From contig NZ_JAHYSG010000050.1 in the NCBI RefSeq assembly GCF_022095675.1, positions 21,084 through 85,083 on the forward strand: DNA of 64,000 nucleotides, given 5' to 3'. The translations under genes were made by a program, and so were the position numbers. The stretch is from Dactylosporangium sp. AC04546 (GTDB lineage: Bacteria; Actinomycetota; Actinomycetes; Mycobacteriales; Micromonosporaceae). Within the stretch, counting starts at the first letter, position 1, and each line of letters opens with the position of its first letter. The notes beneath the pieces are model-generated. The model was given only the letters and a program-made list of their open reading frames with translations, searched no databases and had not been told where the DNA came from. Shown piece after piece: positions 45,297 through 54,464 of the stretch.

Positions 45297-45901
45297 GCGT
45301 TCAGGCCGCGGTCGCGCCACCGCTGGGTGCGGTAGCGCCTCCCAAGATGCGGCGGTCGCGGATCACCTCAGCCAAGATCACCGTGGCGGGTGGATTCGGC
45401 GTCGGCAAGACCACCTTCGTCGGCACGATCTCCGAGATCACACCGCTGCGGACCGAGGAGCTCATCACCGCGGCGAGCGCCGGCGTCGACGACGTGTCCG
45501 GCGCGCCGGGCAAGACCACCACGACGGTAGCGATGGCCTTCAGCCGGATCAGCATCGACGAATCGCTGATCCTGTACGTGTTCGGCACCCCCTGGCAGGA
45601 CCGGTTCTGGTTCATGTGGGACGAGCTCTGCAAGGGCCCGATCGGCGCGGTCGTGCTCGCCGACACCTGCCGCTTGTCGTACGCGCTGCTCATTGTGCGA
45701 GCGCCGCCGACGAGACCGGGCGGATCGGCCACGGCCTTGCCGCCGGCCGGCAGTGGCTCGGGCGGACGCGCTGGCCCACCACGGCCGCATGGGTGCTGCG
45801 GCGGTCACGCCCGACGCGCAGTTGCTCCGACGCGATCACATCCGGCTGGACGCCCCGTCCAGCCGGTCCCCCTGGAAGTGGAAACGAGGACTCCTCGATG
45901 A
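45293..45901 (+). CDS. Conservon-type small GTPase, C-terminally truncated
   Basis: ATG at 45293 overlaps the roadblock stop. The first 127 residues are a CvnD/MglA-like GTPase: G1 motif GGFGVGKTT at 33-41, PGKTTTTVAMAFSRI (switch/G2 region), and the region YVFGTPWQDRFWFMWDELCKGPIGAVVLADT. The family then continues with a dimer-like core and the NKxD-type G4 motif; here homology stops at about 45674 and the frame runs into 75 residues of Gly/Pro/Arg-rich sequence. The remaining coding-like scrap in other frames (HHGRMGAAAVTPDAQLLRRDHIRLDAP) may be the end of a deleted neighbour. The product lacks guanine-specificity motifs and is probably inactive. Confidence 0.8.
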   Translation: MSVQAAVAPPLGAVAPPKMRRSRITSAKITVAGGFGVGKTTFVGTISEITPLRTEELITAASAGVDDVSGAPGKTTTTVAMAFSRISIDESLILYVFGTPWQDRFWFMWDELCKGPIGAVVLADTCRLSYALLIVRAPPTRPGGSATALPPAGSGSGGRAGPPRPHGCCGGHARRAVAPTRSHPAGRPVQPVPLEVETRTPR

Positions 45902-47106
45902 ACCGTCGACGACCCTGGTCCGTGGCGGCCGCCGCGGCGATCACCGCCGTCCTGACCGCGGTGGCCGGCATGGCCGGCTGCTCAGGTTCAAGCCTCGGCA
46001 GTGAGGACGCCGCCCCGGCCGGAGGCCCGATCCGGATCGGGCTGGTGTGGCCGCAAACCGGCGTCTACAAGACCGTCGGTGACGACTTCGCCCGCGGCTG
46101 GCAGCTGTATCTCGACACCCACGGCGGCAGGCTCGGCGGGCACGAGATCGTCACCACGGTCGTGGACGAGGGCGACGGCAAACAGGCCACCCGGACCGGC
46201 GTCAAGAAGCTCATCGAGCAGGACAGGGTCGACGTCGTCGTCGGCACCATCAGCTCCGACGCGGTGCAGGAGGTCCACCCCGCGATCACCCAGGCGAAGC
46301 TGCCGTTCGTGGCGACCGGCGGCCGCCCGGACAACCTCACGGACCTCACCTACACCTGGCACACGTCGTGGCAGAACCGCGACGCCGGCGCCGCGATCGC
46401 CGACTACATCCGCACGAATGTCAAGGGTCCGGTGTTTGTGATAGGCCCGGACTACAAGGGCGGCTGGGACCAGATCGGCGGGTTCGTCGACCCGTTCGTC
46501 GCCGCTGGGGGCAAGCTCGCCAACCCGGGCGGGAAGGCCACGTTCACCCCGTTCCCGGCGACCACGAACTTCCTGCCCTACCTCAACGCGATCCCACCTG
46601 AGGCGAAGGCGGTGTTCTGCTTCTACGGCGGCACGAACGCGATCGACTTCGTGAAGGCCTACGACGCGGCCGGCCTGCAGAACAGGCTGCCGCTGTACGC
46701 GGGCGGGTTCACCGTCGAAGGTGCGGTCCTGACCGCACAGGGCGCCGCCGCCGAGGGCATCTACTCGTCGCTGAACTACGCCCCGGACCTCGACAACCCG
46801 GCCAACCGCGCATTCGCCACAGCGTTCCAGCAGCAGCACGACGCGATCCCCGACCTGTACAACGTGACCGCCTACGACGCGGCGCTGATCCTGGACCGGG
46901 CCATCTCCGCCGCCGGACCGAACCCGACCCGAGCGTCGATCAACGCGGCGATCGGCAACCTCGGGCAGATCGACAGCCCGCGCGGCCAATGGCGCTACGG
47001 CACGCAGCACGCACCGATCCAGCCCTGGTACCTGCGGCAGGTCCGCACCGACGGCCGCGCCCTGGCCAACGTCCGCGTGCAGACCCTCACCACCTTGGGC
47101 GCCTGA
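45898..47106 (+). CDS. Amino-acid ABC transporter substrate-binding lipoprotein
   Basis: ATG at 45898 overlaps the previous stop; 402 residues. Lipoprotein signal: MNRRRPW, a hydrophobic stretch and lipobox ending at Cys28 (GMAGC). The mature part is a LivJ/LivK-type periplasmic-binding-protein fold: IRIGLVWPQTGVYKTVGDDFARGWQLYLDTHGGRLGGHEI, VDVVVGTISSDAV, LPFVATGGRPDNLTDLTYTWHTSWQNRDAGAAIADYI, FCFYGGTNAIDFVKAYDAAGL. It should feed the permeases and ATPase encoded downstream. The ligand is likely an amino acid or related small molecule; its linkage to methyltransferases and nucleotide-type enzymes leaves other ligands open. Confidence 0.9.
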   Translation: MNRRRPWSVAAAAAITAVLTAVAGMAGCSGSSLGSEDAAPAGGPIRIGLVWPQTGVYKTVGDDFARGWQLYLDTHGGRLGGHEIVTTVVDEGDGKQATRTGVKKLIEQDRVDVVVGTISSDAVQEVHPAITQAKLPFVATGGRPDNLTDLTYTWHTSWQNRDAGAAIADYIRTNVKGPVFVIGPDYKGGWDQIGGFVDPFVAAGGKLANPGGKATFTPFPATTNFLPYLNAIPPEAKAVFCFYGGTNAIDFVKAYDAAGLQNRLPLYAGGFTVEGAVLTAQGAAAEGIYSSLNYAPDLDNPANRAFATAFQQQHDAIPDLYNVTAYDAALILDRAISAAGPNPTRASINAAIGNLGQIDSPRGQWRYGTQHAPIQPWYLRQVRTDGRALANVRVQTLTTLGA

Positions 47107-47195
47107 ACGACGCACCCAACCGCCCGTTTCCCTCCGATCTCAGCACGACCTCGCCGAGACCTCGCCAGCCATCCCCTCACACCTGGAGGTTGACC

Positions 47196-48011
47196 ATGAC
47201 GATCACCACGACCCGCGCCGCCGACGGAGCGTCGGCATACACGTTCGACAACGCCGCCCGCGACGGCGAACAGCTGGACATCCTCGCCCGGATCCTCGAC
47301 GAACCCAGCATCGACATGCTCGTCCGGGTCGGCATTCCGCAGGGCGGCCGCTGCCTGGACGTCGGCCCGGGCGCGGGCACCATCACCACCTGGCTGGCCG
47401 AACAGGTCGGCCCGACCGGCCACGTCGTCGCCCTGGACCTCGACCCACGGCACATCACCGGCGGTAACAACATCACCATCCAGCAGGGCGACGTCCGCAC
47501 CGTCGACCTGCCGCCCGGTCAGTTCGACCTCATCCACACCCGGCAGGTGCTGCTGCACCTCGCTGAACGCGACGCCGTCGTCGACCGGCTCGTCGCCGCC
47601 CTCAAACCCGGCGGGGTCCTGGTCGTTTCGGAGTGGGACGCCACCGACCGCAACATGCTCCTGCATGCCCCCAGCCCGCAGGCCGCCACGGCATTCACCA
47701 CGTTCCAGGACGCGCTGCTGGACATCCTCGCCAGCAACGGCGCTGATGTTGGGTGGTCCCGCCGAGCGCCCCTCCTCCTGCGCGCGGCCGGGCTCGTCGA
47801 CGTCACCACCGTGGCCCACAACCAGCTATGGGCCGGCGGCGAGGCCGGCAACCTGCTGCACGTCAGCAACTCCCAGCAGCTGCAGGACGCACTGCTCGCG
47901 CGAGGCATGGCCCTGTCCCAGCTGGAGTTGCTGCGCGAAGCGATGCAGGACCCGGACACCCTCGCCTACTGCTACTGGCTGTTCACCACCACCGGCCGTC
48001 GCCCCCGCTGA
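47196..48011 (+). CDS. Class I SAM-dependent methyltransferase
   Basis: ATG at 47196 with GGAGG at 47185-47189; 271 residues. Motif I CLDVGPGAGTI at 53-63, motif II LDLDP with the acidic ribose-binding residue, then QFDLIHTRQVLLHLAERDAVVDRLVAALKPGGVLVVSEWDA, the standard motif IV-VI pattern of small-molecule methyltransferases. The substrate cannot be read from sequence. It sits between the binding protein and the permeases of an ABC transporter, so it may act on the imported compound or on a product linked to it. Confidence 0.88.
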   Translation: MTITTTRAADGASAYTFDNAARDGEQLDILARILDEPSIDMLVRVGIPQGGRCLDVGPGAGTITTWLAEQVGPTGHVVALDLDPRHITGGNNITIQQGDVRTVDLPPGQFDLIHTRQVLLHLAERDAVVDRLVAALKPGGVLVVSEWDATDRNMLLHAPSPQAATAFTTFQDALLDILASNGADVGWSRRAPLLLRAAGLVDVTTVAHNQLWAGGEAGNLLHVSNSQQLQDALLARGMALSQLELLREAMQDPDTLAYCYWLFTTTGRRPR

Positions 48012-48063
48012 CCCGTTCCCCGATGGAGAGCATGCCGCCGATCACCCCGGACCACGACCCGAC

Positions 48064-49173
48064 ATGAGGACGACTGACATGGATGGCACCACCCGCACGA
48101 GGAGCAGGCTTCGCGCCGTGTGGCGTGCCGCCGCGATGGTGGCCCACGCGCTGCTCCTGCTCCTCCTCGTCCTCCTCATCGTCTTCGTCGTCGTCCTCGT
48201 CCGACCGTGTCGCGACGGCTGCCCGGATGCGGCGGCGTACGGGGTGACGGCGGTCGACGGTGTGGCGTACGGGCTGGTGCTGTTCGTGGTCGCGGCAGGC
48301 CTCACGTTGATCTTCGGGGTGATGGGCGTGCTCAACCTGGCCCACGGCACGTTCTTCCTCGCCGGCGGCTACCTCGCCTACCTCGCCCACCGGCACGGCG
48401 GGGGCAGCCTGGCCGGGCTCGGCGTCGCGCTCGCCGTCGGCGTCCTCGCCGGCGCCGGCGGCGGCGCGGCCCTCGCCACCGCGATCCGGCCGCTGACCGG
48501 CCGGCCCAGCCACGCGGGTCACACTGGTCGCCTCAGCGATGGGCACCTGCCGCAGGCCCTCGCCACGCTCGGCATCGCCTACCTCGCCGCCGACGCCTAC
48601 ACCAGCCTGTTCGGCGGGGCGCCGGTGCCGATCGACCCACCGCACGTCCTGGCCGGCAGCATCGACCTCGGCCGGCACGGCTACCCGGTCTACCGGCTGC
48701 TGTTCATCGCGGTCGCCACGCTCATCGCGCTGGGGCTGCACCTGCTCGTCGCCCGCAGCCGGTACGGAATTCTGCTCCGCGCAGCCGTCGCCGACCCGGC
48801 GATGGCGGCCGCGACCGGCGTCAACGTCCGCGCCGTGCAGACGACCGCCATCGCGGGGGGCGGCGTCCTGGCCGTCCTCGGCGGGGTGCTCGCCGCGCCG
48901 CTCATCGGGCCTTCGCCCGGCACCGACACTACCGTGCTGGTCCTGTCCCTGATCGTCGTCGTCATCGGCAGCGCCGGCCAGCTCGGCAGCAGCGCCGGGG
49001 GAGCAGGTGGCGCTGGCGGGTCGATCCCGGGGACGCTCGCCGCGGCCCTGCTGGTCGGGCAGGTGCAGACCGTCGGTGTCCTGGCCGCGCCGACCCTGGC
49101 CCCGTTCGCGCTGTTCGCGGTCCTCCTCGGTGTTCTGCTCGTGCGGAGCCGCACGTCGGTGAGGCCGGCATGA
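48064..49173 (+). CDS. Branched-chain amino-acid-type ABC permease (LivH-like)
   Basis: ATG at 48064 or 48079; 369 residues from the first. About eight hydrophobic segments; the first (LLLLLLVLLIVFVVVLV) is followed by a small external Cys pair, and the LivH signature GLTLIFGVMGVLNLAHGTFFLAGGYLAYLA is present. The cytoplasmic loop SRYGILLRAAVADPAMAAATGVNVRAVQTTAIAGGGVLAVLGGVLAAP matches the EAA-like region that touches the ATPase. It overlaps the next permease by ATGA. A Gly/Ala-rich insert (GSSAGGAGGAGGS) precedes the last span. Confidence 0.9.
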   Translation: MRTTDMDGTTRTRSRLRAVWRAAAMVAHALLLLLLVLLIVFVVVLVRPCRDGCPDAAAYGVTAVDGVAYGLVLFVVAAGLTLIFGVMGVLNLAHGTFFLAGGYLAYLAHRHGGGSLAGLGVALAVGVLAGAGGGAALATAIRPLTGRPSHAGHTGRLSDGHLPQALATLGIAYLAADAYTSLFGGAPVPIDPPHVLAGSIDLGRHGYPVYRLLFIAVATLIALGLHLLVARSRYGILLRAAVADPAMAAATGVNVRAVQTTAIAGGGVLAVLGGVLAAPLIGPSPGTDTTVLVLSLIVVVIGSAGQLGSSAGGAGGAGGSIPGTLAAALLVGQVQTVGVLAAPTLAPFALFAVLLGVLLVRSRTSVRPA

Positions 49174-50204
49174 CCACGAACGCCCACACCACGCCTCTGG
49201 CCCCGGCGGCGTCTGGCCGCGCACCGAACCGACCGGACGTAGCGAATGCTGCGAACGCTGCGATTCGTACCTGGGCGCCGGTCGGTGGGGGAGTGGCTGC
49301 CGCGGTCGCGCTGCCGTTCGTCGCCGACGCCTACACCGTGTCGATCGCGTCGACCGGCATCGTCCTGGCGCTGCTGGCGATGAGCACCCAACTGCTCACC
49401 GGCATCGCCGGGCTGCCCTCCCTCGGCCAGGCGGCGTATCTCGGCGTCGGCGCCTACACCGCCGCGCTGCTCGCCACCTCCGGTGGGGTGAGCAACGGGC
49501 CGGTCCAGCTGGCCGCCGGGATGGCGGCGGGCGCGGCCGCGGCGGCGGTGACCGCGCCGCTGCTGCTGCGCACCCGCGGCGTGCTATTCCTGATGGCCAG
49601 CCTCGCCGTCGCCGAGCTCACCCGCGCGGTCGCCGCACAGTGGTCGTCGGTGACCGGCGGCGACGACGGTCTGCACACCCCGCCAGTCACCATCTGGCCC
49701 GGCACCCCGCCCCTGAACCGCGACGGGTACACCTACCTGTACGCGCTCGGCGTCTTGCTGATCCTCGCTGCCGCCGTCGCGGTCATGCTGCGCAGCCGGC
49801 TCGTCCTCGCGCTGCGTGCCGCCGCCGACCACGAGCTGCGGCTCGCGGCCCTCGGCTACGAGGTCGACCGGCACCTGTTCGCCGGTGCCGTCGCCGCCGG
49901 CGCGGTCGCCGGAGCCGGCGGTGCGCTCCTGGTGGCCGCCCACCAGTTCCTGTCCCCGGCCGACCTCGGGCTGAGCGTGTCCGCGATGGCGCTGCTGGCC
50001 GCCGCGATCGGCCGCGGCAGCATGCGCGGCGCCGTCGCCGGGGCCGTCCTCGTCGTCGCCGTCCGCGACAGGGTCGGCACCTCAATCAGCGGACACGCCG
50101 ACGCCCTGCTCGGCCTGGCGTTCCTCCTGGTCGCCTACCAACCAATCATCACCCGCCGCCTGCGCGAACGCAGGCAGGCTCGCAATCGAGGGCACCGGCC
50201 ATGA
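49170..50204 (+). CDS. Branched-chain amino-acid-type ABC permease (LivM-like)
   Basis: ATG at 49170 overlaps the livH-like stop; 344 residues. A soluble start of about 35 residues precedes eight to ten membrane spans. The LivM signature GLPSLGQAAYLGVGAYTAALLA and the cytoplasmic loop LRSRLVLALRAAADHELRLAALGYEVDRHLFAGAVAAGAVAGAGGALL are clear. Partner of the preceding permease in an importer; the fused ATPase follows with ATGA overlap. Confidence 0.9.
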   Translation: MTTNAHTTPLAPAASGRAPNRPDVANAANAAIRTWAPVGGGVAAAVALPFVADAYTVSIASTGIVLALLAMSTQLLTGIAGLPSLGQAAYLGVGAYTAALLATSGGVSNGPVQLAAGMAAGAAAAAVTAPLLLRTRGVLFLMASLAVAELTRAVAAQWSSVTGGDDGLHTPPVTIWPGTPPLNRDGYTYLYALGVLLILAAAVAVMLRSRLVLALRAAADHELRLAALGYEVDRHLFAGAVAAGAVAGAGGALLVAAHQFLSPADLGLSVSAMALLAAAIGRGSMRGAVAGAVLVVAVRDRVGTSISGHADALLGLAFLLVAYQPIITRRLRERRQARNRGHRP

Positions 50205-51970
50205 CCACCAACACCACCAGCGCGTCCACCACAGCCCCCGGTGCAAGCGGCACCGCTGCCGCCACGGCAACCAACGGCGCTCCGGCCGACCAAGGGACGT
50301 CAGCCGCGAGCGTCCTGCGCCTGGACGGGGTGAGCCGCCAATTCGGCGGGCTCACCGCCCTGCACGACCTCACCCTCGACCTGCCGGCCGGGGCGCGGCA
50401 CGCCGTCATCGGCCCCAACGGCGCCGGCAAGTCCACGCTGCTCAACCTGGTCGCTGGCACCCTGACGCCAAGCACCGGCGCGATCCTCATCAACGATCGC
50501 GACGTCACCCACCTACGACCCAGCAGCCGGGCCCGCCACGGCGTCGCCCGCACGTTCCAACACCCCGCGCTGTTCGGCCGGCTCACCGTCCACGCCAACC
50601 TCGAACTCGCCACCACCAGCCACCCACGCAGCACCTCCGACCGCACAGCCAATGACACCGCCACCAGCCGCGCAGACGTGGCGGCACGACTCGCCGACAA
50701 CTTCGGCCTCGCCGCGCACACCACCACACCGGCCGGGCAACTGCCCTACGGCAGCCAACGACGGCTCGAACTCGCCATGGCCATCGCCGGCCGGCCGAAC
50801 CTGCTGCTGCTCGACGAACCGTCCGCCGGTCTCGACCCGCACGAGATCCGCCACCTCACGACCGTACTCACCAGCCTCCCGGCCGAAACGGCCCTACTCC
50901 TCGTCGATCACCACCTCGACCTGATCTGGGCCGTCGCCCAGACCGTCACCGTGCTGCACCACGGCCGCCATCTCGCCACCGGCACCCCGCAACACATCCG
51001 CGCCGACCCGGCCGTCCGCGACGCCTACCTCAACCCCACCAGCCCGACCACCACCAGCGGGCCGCAACCCTCCGAGCACCACCGGGCCTCCCGCCGCACC
51101 GCCCAGCCTGGCAGCGCCTCGGCATTGCTGCGGGTACGGCAGCTGCGCGCCGGATACCACGGCGCCGCCGTCCTCGACAGCGTCGACCTGGACGTACACG
51201 ACGGCGAGGCCGTCGCCGTCCTCGGCCGCAACGGCGCCGGCAAAAGCACGCTGCTCAACACCATCGCCGGACTGCTGGCACCACAACCCCCGACCCGCAT
51301 CGACTGGGCCGACCGGCCCCTGACCGCCCGCCGCCCGCACGACCTGGCCCGTGCCGGAATCGCCCTGGTGCCGCAGGGCCGGCGCGTCTTTCCCGGCCTC
51401 ACCGTCCGCGAGCACCTCAGCGGCGCCACCAACCCCCGCCGCACCGACACCGGCACGCGCCCCGCGTGGACGGTCGAGCGGGTCGTCGACCTGCTGCCAG
51501 CGCTCGGCGAGCGGATGCACCACCCGGCGCAGCGACTGTCCGGCGGCGAACAACAGATGCTCGTCCTCGCCCGCGCCCTGCTCACCCAGCCACGCCTGCT
51601 CATCCTCGACGAACCCACCGAAGGTCTCGCCCCGGCGGTCATCGACCAGCTCACCACCACCCTTTCGAATCTGGTGAGCGACGGCCTCGCCGTGCTCCTG
51701 GCCGAACAACGCCTCCCGACGGCCACCGCCCTCGCCGACCGGCTCGTCGTACTCGACCACGGCCGCATCGCCATGGCCAGCGCTACCTGCGACCTCACCG
51801 ACGACGAACCTCGCCAGCGCCTACACACCCTGCTCGGCGTGGCCGCACCCGTTGCACCACCGACAGCGGATCACACCCCAGGCACCAACACGGCGTGCCC
51901 CGACCCTGCTGGTCCGGGCCCGGCGGCCGCAGCGCCGTCATCGGGCGACGCACCCCAGGACCAGCCATGA
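50201..51970 (+). CDS. Fused ABC ATPase, LivG-LivF tandem in one chain
   Basis: ATG at 50201 overlaps the livM-like stop; 589 residues. First domain: Walker A IGPNGAGKST at about 70-78, LivG-like signature LPYGSQRRLELAMAI, Walker B LLLLDEPSAGLD. Second domain: Walker A LGRNGAGKST near 343-350, signature LSGGEQQMLVLARAL, Walker B LLILDEPTEGLAP. Usually LivG and LivF are separate genes; here they are one protein joined by a disordered linker (about residues 280-305), with Ala/Pro-rich tails at both ends. Both sites appear intact. It should power the two permeases. Its stop overlaps the next gene's start (ATGA). Confidence 0.93.
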   Translation: MTTNTTSASTTAPGASGTAAATATNGAPADQGTSAASVLRLDGVSRQFGGLTALHDLTLDLPAGARHAVIGPNGAGKSTLLNLVAGTLTPSTGAILINDRDVTHLRPSSRARHGVARTFQHPALFGRLTVHANLELATTSHPRSTSDRTANDTATSRADVAARLADNFGLAAHTTTPAGQLPYGSQRRLELAMAIAGRPNLLLLDEPSAGLDPHEIRHLTTVLTSLPAETALLLVDHHLDLIWAVAQTVTVLHHGRHLATGTPQHIRADPAVRDAYLNPTSPTTTSGPQPSEHHRASRRTAQPGSASALLRVRQLRAGYHGAAVLDSVDLDVHDGEAVAVLGRNGAGKSTLLNTIAGLLAPQPPTRIDWADRPLTARRPHDLARAGIALVPQGRRVFPGLTVREHLSGATNPRRTDTGTRPAWTVERVVDLLPALGERMHHPAQRLSGGEQQMLVLARALLTQPRLLILDEPTEGLAPAVIDQLTTTLSNLVSDGLAVLLAEQRLPTATALADRLVVLDHGRIAMASATCDLTDDEPRQRLHTLLGVAAPVAPPTADHTPGTNTACPDPAGPGPAAAAPSSGDAPQDQP

Positions 51971-52380
51971 CCGCACAACGCCCGGCAGCGGCCGCAACCG
52001 CATACCGATACCCGCGCCGAACGGCGACCGACCAGACACCAACGACATCCTCTGCCGACAGGAGCGTTCGACCAATGGCAACCACCACCACGAGGGTCGC
52101 CCAGTTCCGGCCTACTTGGTCCACGCCGGCTGCCCATGACCGGATGTGCCAGCTCTACGCCGAGCAGGGACTATCGATCCGCACGATCGCCAGCAGGATG
52201 GACTGCTCCTACGGCACCGTCTACGGCATCCTGCGCGCCAAGCAGGTCCCGATGCGCCCTCCAGGCCGGCACCCGCACGCCAGCCAGCCGCGAACCATCA
52301 GCCAGGCGCCTCGTGTGGGCTTATCGGCCGACACTGCGGCACGACCCGTTGCCCCACAGGACGGACGCCGCCGTGACTGA
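51967..52380 (+). CDS. Helix-turn-helix protein
   Basis: ATG at 51967 overlaps the ATPase stop (ATGA); 137 residues. After about 50 disordered residues comes an HTH like that of resolvase/transposase-type or Lsr2-like small regulators: HDRMCQLYAEQGLSIRTIASRMDCSYGTVYGILRAKQVPMRPPGRHP. The Arg/Pro-rich tail is typical. A degenerate second copy of the same HTH lies near 55745-55900. Probably a local DNA-binding regulator; the next gene overlaps it by 8 bases. Confidence 0.7.
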   Translation: MTAQRPAAAATAYRYPRRTATDQTPTTSSADRSVRPMATTTTRVAQFRPTWSTPAAHDRMCQLYAEQGLSIRTIASRMDCSYGTVYGILRAKQVPMRPPGRHPHASQPRTISQAPRVGLSADTAARPVAPQDGRRRD

Positions 52381-53293
52381 CCAGCCACCAGCCGCGCCGG
52401 ACGCCCTGACCCTCGCTGTTCCAACCGCCCCTCCGAGTGCCGGCCCGCGTGGCGTCGCAGCTGCGGTTCCGGGCGGTGCGCCAGCAGCGGTCCCGCAGGG
52501 CGGGCTGCGGTCGCTGACCGCGTTCGCCGCAGCCATGCTCGCCCAGGGACAGCCCGCATCCGCCGTCGCGGTCCTGCGAGCGGCACTGGCCACCATCACA
52601 CCCGACACCGTCACACCCGGTAGCGACGCAACCGACGTCGGCCTGTCGCCGCGCGATGTGATCGCTGCGGCGAGCGTCTACGCCACCGCGCTCGACCCGC
52701 ACGAGGGCGGCGACTGGCTCAGCCTGCGCTGGGCCCGCCACGCCTACCACGCCAGCCGTAGCACGCACGGCGCGGACCACACCCGCACGCTCCACACGGC
52801 CGAGGTCCTCGCCCGCGTCCTGACCAGCTACCGCCTCGACGACGAGGCGATCATCCTTCGCCAGCAACTGTGCGAGCAGCGCACGCACCGGGACGGGCCG
52901 ACCGCCGCCACAACCGTGGCCGCGCGAATAGAACTGGCGATCCTGCTGCACTCGGCCGGGCACTGCACCGACGCCATCACGGCACTCATCACCGTCTGGA
53001 CCCTGTGGGCCGAACTCCACGGCGCCGGGCACCCGGATAGTATCGCCATCCGAATGCAACTCGCCGCGCTCCTCGCGACCTGCGGTGACGATACGGCCGC
53101 AGCCTGGCACACCGCCCAGGCCTACCGCGACTACTGGGCTTTCCCCCGCCCAGACAGCGACGCCGCACAGCCACGGCTCGCCGTGCGATGGCTCGGCGAA
53201 CCCGACGACGACCACCACACCCTATGCGGCAGATACGAGTCATCGCCCAGCGAGTCAGCCGCCACTGGGCCTGCTGAAGGACAACACCGATGA
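52373..53293 (+). CDS. Helical-repeat (TPR-like) protein, paralogue of the 54461-55330 gene
   Basis: GTG at 52373 lies inside the end of the HTH gene; 306 residues. The first 60 are Ala/Pro-rich. The rest consists of helix pairs resembling tetratricopeptide repeats: LTAFAAAMLAQGQPASAVAVLRAALATI, WARHAYHASRSTHGADHTRTLHTAEVLARVLTSYRLDDEAIILRQQL, VAARIELAILLHSAGHCTDAITALITVWTLWAELHGAGHPDSIAIRMQLAALLATCGDD. The order HYG-or-HGADH..T, LARVL, L..AGHC..AI..L..VW is shared with the 54461 gene, so the two are paralogues two genes apart. Role unknown; likely protein-protein interaction. Confidence 0.7.
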   Translation: MTDQPPAAPDALTLAVPTAPPSAGPRGVAAAVPGGAPAAVPQGGLRSLTAFAAAMLAQGQPASAVAVLRAALATITPDTVTPGSDATDVGLSPRDVIAAASVYATALDPHEGGDWLSLRWARHAYHASRSTHGADHTRTLHTAEVLARVLTSYRLDDEAIILRQQLCEQRTHRDGPTAATTVAARIELAILLHSAGHCTDAITALITVWTLWAELHGAGHPDSIAIRMQLAALLATCGDDTAAAWHTAQAYRDYWAFPRPDSDAAQPRLAVRWLGEPDDDHHTLCGRYESSPSESAATGPAEGQHR

Positions 53294-54156
53294 ACCGGTC
53301 TTTGGGCGCGTCTGCGCCTGGCGTGTCCGGCACCGGGCCGCATCGCGACGAGCACACGACGGCACTCGAGCGGATCGACACCACAGTTGCCCACCCGGCG
53401 CGGCGCTACAACTACTGGCTCGGTGGCAGGGACAACTTCGCGCCGGATCGCGAGTCCGGCGACCGGATCGCCGAACTGTTCCCTGCCGTTGTCTCCGCGG
53501 CTCGGGAAAACCGGGCGTTCCTCGGCCGGTCTGTACAGTTCCTGGCCGAGCAGGGCGTCCGGCAGTTCCTCGACATCGGTACCGGCCTGCCAGATGCGGA
53601 CAACACCCACGAGGTCGCGCAGCGCATCGCGGCCGACAGTCGAGTCGTGTACGTCGACAATGACCCGATCGTGCTGACCCACGCCCGGGCCCTGCTCACC
53701 GGCACCGATGCGGGCACCGTCGCCTACCTCGACCAGGATCTGCGCGACCCGACCGGCATGCTGAATGCCCCGGCGCTGACCGCCACGCTCGACCTGGCCC
53801 AGCCGGTCGGGCTGCTGCTCGTCGCCGTGCTGCACTTCATCGCCGAGGACGAGCATCCGCAGCACATCGTCGCCGAACTCCTGGACGTGCTCGCGTCCGG
53901 CAGCTACCTGGTGCTCAGCCACGGCACCGCCGACTTCCTCACCGACGAGCAGCGCGCCGCACTGCCGGCGCTGACCACCGGCGACACCGCCGGGTTCCAT
54001 CCCCGCAGCCGTGACGAGCTCACCGGGTGGTTGACCGGCCTGGACCTCATCGACCCGGGACTGGTCTCGGTCGTGGACTGGCGCCCGGCCAGCACCTCGC
54101 TGTACCGCGCCGAGGACATCGGTGTCTACGGAGTCGTCGCCCGGAAAGGCGGGTGA
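53290..54156 (+). CDS. DUF574 (SAV2177-type) SAM-dependent methyltransferase
   Basis: ATG at 53290 overlaps the preceding stop; 288 residues. The DUF574/PF04672 hallmarks are present: PARRYNYWLGGRDNFAPDRESGDRI at 37-60, VRQFLDIGTGLPDADNTHEVAQ at 90-111 (SAM motif), VVYVDNDPIVLTHARALL, and a C-terminal FHPRSRDELTGWLTGLDLIDPGLVSV. The family is actinobacteria-specific, structurally a SAM-dependent methyltransferase, substrate unknown, and often occurs in many copies per genome beside regulators. It lies between the two TPR-like paralogues in the same operon. Confidence 0.92.
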   Translation: MNRSLGASAPGVSGTGPHRDEHTTALERIDTTVAHPARRYNYWLGGRDNFAPDRESGDRIAELFPAVVSAARENRAFLGRSVQFLAEQGVRQFLDIGTGLPDADNTHEVAQRIAADSRVVYVDNDPIVLTHARALLTGTDAGTVAYLDQDLRDPTGMLNAPALTATLDLAQPVGLLLVAVLHFIAEDEHPQHIVAELLDVLASGSYLVLSHGTADFLTDEQRAALPALTTGDTAGFHPRSRDELTGWLTGLDLIDPGLVSVVDWRPASTSLYRAEDIGVYGVVARKGG

Positions 54157-54464
54157 GCGTCGTGACCACGGCCAGCATCAGCCGAGGCTGGGCCCACCTG
54201 GGTGCCATGGCCGGGGCGCCGTTCGCGTCAGTATGCGGGAACGGCGCCCGCCTCTACCAGCTGGCTGCCGCCAGACCTGGACGGTTCGCCGTCATGGCCC
54301 AGCACGGGAGGGTGACGCGGTCGCGTCCGGTCCCGGCCGGGACGATGCAGCCGCTGCTCGACCGCCCGGCCGTCGGCCCGTGGCGTTGGGCCGTCGACGG
54401 TGCTACGCCAGCGTTACCGGCGCCGCGAGCGGGATCCGTCGACCGGGAAGGAATGCGGCCATGA
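54153..54464 (+). CDS. Small hypothetical protein in the transporter-linked operon
   Basis: GTG at 54153 overlaps the methyltransferase stop (GTGA); GTG at 54162 is an alternative. 103 residues. Small, basic, with the segment RLYQLAAARPGRFAVMAQHGRVTRSRPVPAGTMQPLLDRPAVGPWRWAVDG, which looks like a compact beta-rich protein. No family recognised. Its 3' end overlaps the next gene by ATGA. Confidence 0.5.
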   Translation: MSVVTTASISRGWAHLGAMAGAPFASVCGNGARLYQLAAARPGRFAVMAQHGRVTRSRPVPAGTMQPLLDRPAVGPWRWAVDGATPALPAPRAGSVDREGMRP

